This document shows, piece after piece, positions 7,900 to 12,876 of a stretch of 13,878 nucleotides of DNA; the first letter of the stretch is position 1; every line of letters starts with the position of its first letter. Where the stretch lies: NCBI GenBank assembly GCA_937896305.1, contig CALBND010000020.1, forward strand, positions 1 through 13,878, in the 5' to 3' direction. Made by a program: the position numbers and the translations under genes. A model generated the notes under the pieces. That model had not been told where the DNA came from and made no database searches. It worked only from the letters and a program-made list of their open reading frames with translations. Origin of the DNA: an uncultured Actinomycetes bacterium (lineage in GTDB: Bacteria; Actinomycetota; Actinomycetes; S36-B12; UBA5976).

Positions 7900-8787
7900 T
7901 TGCTCACCATCGAAGATATTTACAGAAATTTACTTAAAAAACAACTTGAACCCGAATTAATTCAAGCTCTTGTCGATTTAGCTATCTCAGAAGATTTAGT
8001 GGGTGGAGAAGATTTAACTTCTCTCGCTACAATTCCTGAGACACAAATTTCCTATCTTGATCTAGTAACTAGAAAAGCTGGAGTTATCTCTGGAATTGAT
8101 ATAGCCTCATTAGTTTTTTTATCTATTACAAACAAAAATATTGAAGTGAAGCAATGTGTAAGCGATGGGTTAAAAGTTGAAGCAAATACGTGTGTATTAA
8201 CTGTCAAAGGTTCAACAGTTGATTTATTAAGTGCTGAAAGAACTGCGTTAAATTTCTTAGGACACTTAAGTGGAATATCTACTTTGACTAACAAATGGGT
8301 TACCGAAATTTCTGGCAGCAAAGCCAAGATTCGTGATACACGCAAAACTACACCCGGGTTAAGAGTGCTAGAAAAATATGCAGTCAGAGCCGGTGGGGGA
8401 CTAAACCACAGAATGACATTAAACGATCAAGTTTTAATTAAAGATAATCACATTGTTGCTTCTAATGGCATAAAAAATGCAATTGACAAAACAAGAGATA
8501 AATATCCAGAACTAACTATGGAAATAGAAGTTGATAACCTAACACAATTCAAAGAAGCTCTAGAAAATAAAGCAGAATTCATTTTATTAGATAATTTTGA
8601 CATAAAAGACATAGAGCAAGCAGTAAAATTAAATAACTCTCAAGCAAAATTAGAGGCAAGTGGTGGCATCACAATTGAAAATGCAGCCAAAATCGCAGCC
8701 ACGGGTGTGGACTTCTTAGCCGTGGGTTCATTAACTCATTCCGCCCCAGTGTTGGATATAGGTGGTGACCTGAGAACTGCTCAATAA
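7900..8787 (+). CDS. nadC: Nicotinate-nucleotide pyrophosphorylase (carboxylating), quinolinate phosphoribosyltransferase
   Basis: It converts quinolinate and PRPP to nicotinate mononucleotide, joining the de novo path to NAD. Translation starts at TTG (7900), supported by AGGGA just upstream and by the match of MLTIEDIYRNLL to the family's N-terminus. The protein has 295 aa. Motifs: ERTALNFLGHLSGIST (113-128), DTRKTTPGLRVLEKYAV (146-162), AGGGLNHR (164-171), KDNHI (181-185), EVDNL (210-214), LLDNF (229-233), EASGGI (252-257) and VGSLTHSA (275-282). Together these give the complete quinolinate and PRPP site. It is paired with nadB; the quinolinate synthase gene nadA is absent here. Confidence 0.96.
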   Translation: MLTIEDIYRNLLKKQLEPELIQALVDLAISEDLVGGEDLTSLATIPETQISYLDLVTRKAGVISGIDIASLVFLSITNKNIEVKQCVSDGLKVEANTCVLTVKGSTVDLLSAERTALNFLGHLSGISTLTNKWVTEISGSKAKIRDTRKTTPGLRVLEKYAVRAGGGLNHRMTLNDQVLIKDNHIVASNGIKNAIDKTRDKYPELTMEIEVDNLTQFKEALENKAEFILLDNFDIKDIEQAVKLNNSQAKLEASGGITIENAAKIAATGVDFLAVGSLTHSAPVLDIGGDLRTAQ

Positions 8788-8811
8788 ACGTTGAGTTAAT
8801 TTAGAGTTGCT

Positions 8812-8817
8812 AGGAGA
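8812..8817 (+). promoter_or_regulatory. Ribosome-binding site of coaX
   Basis: AGGAGA stands 6 nt before ATG 8824. This is one of the few good Shine-Dalgarno sequences in the run, and it follows a 36-nt gap after nadC. The gap also holds a short inverted repeat CTCAA (8780-8784) / TTGAG (8791-8795) spanning the nadC stop. That is too weak to be a terminator. Confidence 0.65.
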
Positions 8818-8823
8818 AATTAA

Positions 8824-9579
8824 ATGCTTTTAACTATTGATGTTGGAAATACTAATACTGTAATTGGTTTATATAATAACGAAAATCTTATTCAATCCTG
8901 GCGAATTAAAACTGACGCACATTCAACAGCTGATGAATTAATACTTACCTTCAGGGGATTACTTAACGGACAACCAGAAGTATCTGGTATTTCACTTTGT
9001 TCAACCGTGCCTTCAGTGTTGAAAGAAATTCGATGGATGTTGGAAAGATATTTTACTGACATTAAAACTGTGATAATAGAACCAGGAACAAAAACTGGTG
9101 TTCCAATTATTACTGACAATCCTAAAGAGGTTGGTGCTGACAGAATCGCAAATTCATTAGCCGTATTTGAAAGACATGGGGGACCATCAGTTGTTGTTGA
9201 TTTTGGAACCTCTACAAATTTTGATGTTGTTAGCGAAAGGGGAGAATTTCTTGGTGGAGCCCTTGCCCCCGGGATCGAAATTTCGCTGGAAGCTTTAGCA
9301 GGGAAGGCAGCTCAATTGCGAAAAGTTGAATTTATAAAACCAAAAAGTGTTGTCGGTAAAAATACTGTTGAGGCTTTGCAATCTGGTGCGCTTTATGGAT
9401 TTGCTGGACAAGTTGATGGAATTTTAGAAAGAATCGTTGCTGAAATAGGCCCACTTAAAGCCGTTGTTGCAACTGGTGGATTGGCATCACTTGTAGTTGA
9501 AGAATCAAAATTCATTACCCACCATGAACCCGACTTGACACTGGAAGGCTTACGTTTAGTTTTCGAAAAGAACAAGTAG
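8824..9579 (+). CDS. coaX: Type III pantothenate kinase
   Basis: It phosphorylates pantothenate with ATP, the first step of CoA synthesis, downstream of the product of panC. The 251-aa protein belongs to the ASKHA fold. It has the phosphate-1 motif DVGNTNTVIG (6-15), GADRIAN (104-110), the phosphate-2 segment DFGTSTNFD (126-134), GGALAPG (144-150) and the ATGG segment (216-219). The length is normal for the family. In mycobacteria coaX also precedes lysS. Here it ends 11 nt before the lysS ATG. Confidence 0.95.
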   Translation: MLLTIDVGNTNTVIGLYNNENLIQSWRIKTDAHSTADELILTFRGLLNGQPEVSGISLCSTVPSVLKEIRWMLERYFTDIKTVIIEPGTKTGVPIITDNPKEVGADRIANSLAVFERHGGPSVVVDFGTSTNFDVVSERGEFLGGALAPGIEISLEALAGKAAQLRKVEFIKPKSVVGKNTVEALQSGALYGFAGQVDGILERIVAEIGPLKAVVATGGLASLVVEESKFITHHEPDLTLEGLRLVFEKNK

Positions 9580-9590
9580 TCTTTAACCCT

Positions 9591-11093
9591 ATGAGTATTG
9601 AATCAAGTGAAGAGTTCAACGAACAAGAACAGATTCGTCGTGAAAAACTTGCCAAAATCCAGGCGCAAGGAATTGATCCATATCCAGTCGGATTCAAACC
9701 AACCAATACTTTGATGGAAGTCAGGCACGAGAATCAAGATTTAGCACCTGAGGCTAAAACAGGAAAAATTGTGAGTATTGCCGGTCGAGTTATGTTAAAT
9801 AGAATTGCTGGAAAATTAATTTTTGCGACATTAAGAGATGGCTCTGGTGATTTACAAATAATGGTGGCAGCAGATGCTGTTGGTGAAGAATCGATAGAAA
9901 TGTGGAAAGAACATGTTGACCTGGGAGATCTAGTTGGAATTACTGGAGAAGTAGTTACCACTAAAAGAGGTGAACTTTCTATAAAAGCAAATAAATGGCT
10001 TATCACTAGTAAGTCATTGACACCATTACCTGACAAACACAAAGGATTAAATGATCCAGAGCAAAGAGTCAGAATGCGCTACGTTGATTTAATTGTTAGA
10101 CCAGAAGCAAGAGAAATGCTTTATGTTCGATCCAAGGTTGTTGCAAGTGTTAGAAAATCATTAACAGATCGTGGTTTCGTTGAAGTTGAAACACCAATGC
10201 TGCAAGTCATGCATGGAGGAGCAAACGCTCGTCCCTTTAAAACTCATATAAATGCCTACGACATGGAGTTATTTTTAAGAATCGCCCCAGAGCTTTATTT
10301 AAAGAGGTTATTGGTTGGCGGAGTGGATAAGGTTTTTGAAATTAATAGAAACTTTAGAAACGAAGGAGCCGATACCTCACATAATCCCGAATTCACAATG
10401 TTGGAGATGTATCAGGCATACGGCGATTATGACCAAATGAGAATTCTTACTCAAAAAATAATTCAAGAAGCAGCAATGGCTGTTTATGGAAAAGTTATTG
10501 CAAGACATTGGGATGATGAGGGCAATCACACCGAACATGACTTGAGTGGCCAATGGCCAGTTGTTTCGGTTTATGAAGGACTCTCCAAAGCAATTGGTGA
10601 AACAATTAATGCTGATACCGATGAAAAAACTTTACGAAGCCTGGCAGATAAATTAAAAATCTCACACGATCCAAAATGGACTAGAGGCCAAGTTGTCTTA
10701 GAACTTTATGAACATTTACTTGAAGATAAAACAGTTTTACCTACTTTTTATAAAGATTTTCCTACCGATGTAGCCCCATTAACAAGACAACATCGTGAAG
10801 ATGACAGAGTCGCTGAACGTTGGGACTTAGTAGCATTTGGTTCAGAAATTGGCACAGCATACACAGAATTAAATGACCCAATCGAACAACGCAAACGATT
10901 AACAGAACAAGCAAAATTAGCTGACAAAGGTGATGTAGAAGCTATGCAGATAGATGAAGATTTTATTAAAGCTTTGGAATACGGGATGCCACCAGCTGGT
11001 GGCCAAGGAATGGGAATTGATCGAGTTTTGATGATGTTAACTGGTAGAGGTATAAGAGAAACTGTTTTGTTTCCACTAGTTAAGCCACAATAA
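9591..11093 (+). CDS. lysS: Lysyl-tRNA synthetase, class II
   Basis: It charges tRNA(Lys) with lysine. The 500-aa protein has an N-terminal anticodon-binding OB fold (about 58-140, with AGRVMLNR at 64-71 and LRDGSGDLQI at 81-90). The class II core carries motif 1 (about 183-204), motif 2 FRNEGADTSHNPEFTMLE (255-272) and motif 3 around GMGIDRVLMMLTG (473-485). MHGGANARPF (207-216) and GTAYTELNDP (421-430) are hallmarks of LysRS. No Shine-Dalgarno sequence precedes the ATG, which sits 11 nt after coaX, so coupling or an alternative mode of initiation is likely. The gene is followed by the acetyltransferase gene after 2 nt; relatives usually have lsr2 downstream. Confidence 0.97.
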   Translation: MSIESSEEFNEQEQIRREKLAKIQAQGIDPYPVGFKPTNTLMEVRHENQDLAPEAKTGKIVSIAGRVMLNRIAGKLIFATLRDGSGDLQIMVAADAVGEESIEMWKEHVDLGDLVGITGEVVTTKRGELSIKANKWLITSKSLTPLPDKHKGLNDPEQRVRMRYVDLIVRPEAREMLYVRSKVVASVRKSLTDRGFVEVETPMLQVMHGGANARPFKTHINAYDMELFLRIAPELYLKRLLVGGVDKVFEINRNFRNEGADTSHNPEFTMLEMYQAYGDYDQMRILTQKIIQEAAMAVYGKVIARHWDDEGNHTEHDLSGQWPVVSVYEGLSKAIGETINADTDEKTLRSLADKLKISHDPKWTRGQVVLELYEHLLEDKTVLPTFYKDFPTDVAPLTRQHREDDRVAERWDLVAFGSEIGTAYTELNDPIEQRKRLTEQAKLADKGDVEAMQIDEDFIKALEYGMPPAGGQGMGIDRVLMMLTGRGIRETVLFPLVKPQ

Positions 11094-11095
11094 AT

Positions 11096-11602
11096 ATGTC
11101 AGAAATCATTATTAGAAATGCTAATACCAAAGATGTCAAAATAATCAGAAATCTAATTGATAATTATGCCCCAGATCGAAGACTGCTATCAAAAGCAACA
11201 GTTACTCTTTATGAAGATGTTACAGATTTCATGGTTATTGAATTTGAAAATAAAGTTATTGGAGCAGGAGCCATTCACGTATTATGGGAAGATTTAGCCG
11301 AAGTAAGAACATTAGCAATATTGCCAGAACATAAATTTAAGGGATTTGGTTCAAAACTTCTAGAATCCTTGATGAAAAGAGCAAAGGAATTAGGAGTTTC
11401 AAGAATTTTTTGCCTAACTTTTGAAACTAAGTTTTTTAGCAAACATGGATTTATAGAAATTGAAGGCGCTCAAGTTGAGCCTGAAATTTATCAACAATTA
11501 CTAGAATCCTATGACGTAGGTATTGCCGAATTCCTAGATCTCGACAAAGTAAAACCAAACACCTTGGGAAATACCAGAATGATTAAACATTTAACAAAAT
11601 AG
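11096..11602 (+). CDS. argA: ArgA-like amino-acid N-acetyltransferase (short N-acetylglutamate synthase type)
   Basis: This is a 168-aa GNAT-fold protein closely resembling, from memory, the mycobacterial short N-acetylglutamate synthase Rv2747. It shares HVLWEDLAEVRTLA (61-74), LTFETKFFSKHGF (107-119), IEIEGAQV (120-127), YDVGIAEFLDL (139-149) and VKPNTLGNTRM (152-162). The acetyl-CoA loop is KFKGFGSKLL (80-89), a variant of the Q/RxxGxG/A motif. The expected role is acetylating glutamate to start arginine synthesis. The specific substrate is inferred from family resemblance and not proven here. It lies 2 nt after lysS and probably ends the operon, because a 154-nt gap follows. Confidence 0.82.
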   Translation: MSEIIIRNANTKDVKIIRNLIDNYAPDRRLLSKATVTLYEDVTDFMVIEFENKVIGAGAIHVLWEDLAEVRTLAILPEHKFKGFGSKLLESLMKRAKELGVSRIFCLTFETKFFSKHGFIEIEGAQVEPEIYQQLLESYDVGIAEFLDLDKVKPNTLGNTRMIKHLTK

Positions 11603-11652
11603 TTTGTGGGTTTGTGAATTAAAACAAGTAATTATTATTTATTGATTAAATT

Positions 11653-11703
11653 ATGAGAAAATCTCTTAGTAAGGCTAGATATTTAAGCCCATTAATTAGC
11701 TAA
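11653..11703 (+). other. Possible 16-codon upstream ORF before ctaB
   Basis: ATG at 11653 opens a 16-residue basic peptide (MRKSLSKARYLSPLIS) ending at TAA 11701-11703, inside the CCATTA/TAATGG inverted repeat. A second tiny ORF (MELNQ) starts at 11703, overlapping this stop as TAATG. No Shine-Dalgarno sequence is visible, and such ORFs arise easily by chance in AT-rich DNA. A leader-peptide role is only a possibility. Confidence 0.2.
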
Positions 11704-11708
11704 TGGAA

Positions 11709-11754
11709 CTCAACCAATAATATGTAAATAGGACATTTTAGAGAGGTGGTTGAG
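11709..11754 (+). repeat. Inverted repeat flanking the ctaB ribosome-binding site
   Basis: A perfect 8-bp inverted repeat, CTCAACCA (11709-11716) and TGGTTGAG (11747-11754), has a 30-nt loop. The Shine-Dalgarno-like GAGGTG (11743-11748) straddles the edge of the 3' arm, and the TTG start (11757) lies 2 nt beyond it. If the RNA folds this way, the ribosome site and spacer are partly masked. It could also be a protein-binding operator. The loop contains a smaller ATGT/ACAT pairing. Confidence 0.4.
11743..11748 (+). promoter_or_regulatory. Ribosome-binding site supporting the TTG start of ctaB
   Basis: GAGGTG, a 6-nt match to the 16S anti-Shine-Dalgarno region, sits 8 nt before TTG 11757. An in-frame TGA at 11751-11753 excludes earlier starts, and the next possible in-frame start (TTG, residue 23) has no such site. 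Confidence 0.55.
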
Positions 11755-11756
11755 AG

Positions 11757-12671
11757 TTGTCGCCAAGTAATGTCTCATCTCTTGCTAAAACCGACGTCTC
11801 AGCGTTTACCAAATCAATTTTTCAGTTGTTTAAATTCAGAGTTATCGAATTATTATTGATTACTTCTTTACCAGCCATGTTCTTGGCTGCTAGAGGAATG
11901 CCATCTGTAAATGCAATTATTGGAACTTTATTTGGTGGTTCACTTGCTGCAGCAAGTGCTAATGCTTGGAATAGTTATCTAGATAGAGATATTGACTCAA
12001 TAATGGATAGGACCTCTCAACGTCCATTGCCGCTAGGCAAATTAAGTCCATTGACCGCCCAGATCACAGCTACTTTGGTAGGAGCACTCTCTTTAATTGT
12101 GATGATGGCATTTACTAATTTACTAGCTACTTTCTTAACTCTCGTTGCAATTTTATGGTATGTAGTTTTATATACATTTATTTTGAAAAGAAAAAGTTCC
12201 CAAAATATTATTTGGGGTGGAATCGCTGGTTGTATGCCTGTGCTTATTGGATGGGCCGCTGTAACTAACAGTCTTTCCTGGCAAGCCTGGTTGTTATTCG
12301 TAGTTGTCTTCTTTTGGACACCGGCACACTTTTGGGCCCTTGCAATTAAATATAAGGAAGATTATGCTGCCGCAAGTATTCCTATGTTGCCAGTTGTTAA
12401 ATCTCGTAAATATGTAAGCGTACAAATAATAATTTATGCAGTATTGACAGTTTTGTCTTCACTTTTGTTAACTTATGATTCAGAAATGGGAATCTGGTAT
12501 TTAGCAATAGCATTAATTACTGGGTTTATATTTATTAGTCAAACTATTAGTTACCATTTTCACAAAATTGCCGAAACGGAAAAACAAAAGGCTATGAATG
12601 TTTTTCATGGCTCAATTACTTATTTAACTATTCTTAGTTTAGCAATCGTAGTTCTCACCATTATTCGCTAA
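11757..12671 (+). CDS. ctaB: Protoheme IX farnesyltransferase (heme O synthase)
   Basis: This UbiA-family membrane prenyltransferase adds farnesyl to heme B, giving heme O (precursor of heme A) for cytochrome oxidase. The 304-aa protein starts at TTG and has a short soluble N-terminus, then FKFRVIELLLITSLPAMFLA (26-45). The first Asp-rich site is NSYLDRDIDSIMDR (72-85), followed by QRPLP (88-92), FWTPAHFWALA (186-196) and the second polar site KYKEDYAAASIPMLP (198-212). Several hydrophobic segments run to the C-terminus. In many actinobacteria ctaB lies beside tkt; here it stands alone between argA and clpC. It likely has its own promoter. Confidence 0.95.
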   Translation: MSPSNVSSLAKTDVSAFTKSIFQLFKFRVIELLLITSLPAMFLAARGMPSVNAIIGTLFGGSLAAASANAWNSYLDRDIDSIMDRTSQRPLPLGKLSPLTAQITATLVGALSLIVMMAFTNLLATFLTLVAILWYVVLYTFILKRKSSQNIIWGGIAGCMPVLIGWAAVTNSLSWQAWLLFVVVFFWTPAHFWALAIKYKEDYAAASIPMLPVVKSRKYVSVQIIIYAVLTVLSSLLLTYDSEMGIWYLAIALITGFIFISQTISYHFHKIAETEKQKAMNVFHGSITYLTILSLAIVVLTIIR

Positions 12672-12682
12672 ATTTTTCAGTT

Positions 12683-12703
12683 ATTGAGTTGTCTGGACTC
12701 AAG
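12683..12703 (+). promoter_or_regulatory. HAIR box, probable HspR repressor site upstream of clpC
   Basis: The sequence is ATTGAGT, 7 nt, ACTCAAG. The known HspR operator of actinobacterial heat-shock genes is CTTGAGT-N7-ACTCAAG. The right arm matches all 7 positions, the left arm 6 of 7, and the spacer is exact. It lies 173 nt before the clpC ATG. It could form a 6-bp RNA hairpin after ctaB, but no T-run follows, so an operator is the better reading. The hspR gene is not in the window. Confidence 0.6.
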
Positions 12704-12793
12704 CCTGTTTCGAGTGCCCCTCTACTAGTTGTTGTTACCAGTGGGACTAAAATACGCTACTAATAGGGGTGGTTTTAATCCTTGACCGCGAAA

Positions 12794-12821
12794 TTGCTTA
12801 TTTACTTAAAAGTCGTACTAT
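12794..12821 (+). promoter_or_regulatory. Candidate clpC promoter
   Basis: TTGCTT (12794-12799) and TACTAT (12816-12821) with a 16-nt spacer resemble a housekeeping-sigma promoter. This would give a leader of roughly 50 nt before clpC. It is about 90 nt downstream of the HAIR box, so direct repression by HspR would more naturally act on another, upstream promoter that I could not define. Confidence 0.3.
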
Positions 12822-12859
12822 AGAAGTATAGGAAAAAACGCAGTTCCCAAAAGTTGAGT

Positions 12860-12867
12860 GGAGGTGG
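12860..12867 (+). promoter_or_regulatory. Ribosome-binding site of clpC
   Basis: GGAGGTGG, a near-perfect Shine-Dalgarno sequence, ends 9 nt before ATG 12877. It is among the strongest in the window and fits high expression of clpC. Confidence 0.75.
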
Positions 12868-12876
12868 CTAAAGACA

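Larger units (their letters stand above)
11603..11756 (+). promoter_or_regulatory. Upstream region of ctaB (probable promoter and leader)
   Basis: This 154-nt, strongly AT-rich gap separates the long operon from ctaB. It contains three inverted repeats: GAGA-AAA-TCTC (11655-11665), CCATTA-N6-TAATGG (11689-11706, enclosing a perfect 10-bp palindrome ATTAGCTAAT at 11695-11704), and CTCAACCA/TGGTTGAG (11709-11754). Minus-10-like hexamers occur at 11676 (TAGATA) and 11718 (TAATAT) without convincing minus-35 partners, so no transcription start can be fixed. No clear rho-independent terminator follows the acetyltransferase gene. Confidence 0.4.
12672..12876 (+). promoter_or_regulatory. Upstream region of clpC (probable promoter and leader)
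   Basis: This 205-nt gap has no credible ORF on either strand. From left to right it holds an HspR-type inverted repeat (12683-12703), an imperfect long inverted repeat (12716-12728 with 12757-12770), an overlapping 8-of-9-bp pairing GGACTAAAA (12744-12752) / TTTTAATCC (12773-12781), a possible promoter, and the clpC ribosome-binding site. The best promoter candidate is TTGCTT (12794-12799), 16-nt spacer, TACTAT (12816-12821). TTGACC at 12782 is a good minus-35 but lacks a well-placed minus-10. Confidence 0.5.

Noticed and set aside
8780..8795. CTCAA-N6-TTGAG at the nadC stop as a terminator
   Set aside because: The stem is only 5 bp with no T-run; coaX follows at 36 nt with its own ribosome-binding site.
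11468..11480. Palindrome GCTCAA-G-TTGAGC
   Set aside because: It lies inside the argA-like coding sequence in a conserved protein segment and does not have HAIR spacing; probably chance.
12697..12720. CIRCE-like HrcA site (ACTC ... GAGTGC) upstream of clpC
   Set aside because: The spacing is 11 nt where CIRCE has 9, and the outer arm bases (TTAGC/GCTAA) are absent; the overlapping HAIR box explains ACTCAAG better.
12742..12786. 14-codon ORF from GTG in the clpC upstream gap
   Set aside because: It has no ribosome-binding site, is very short and has no recognisable sequence; chance is sufficient.
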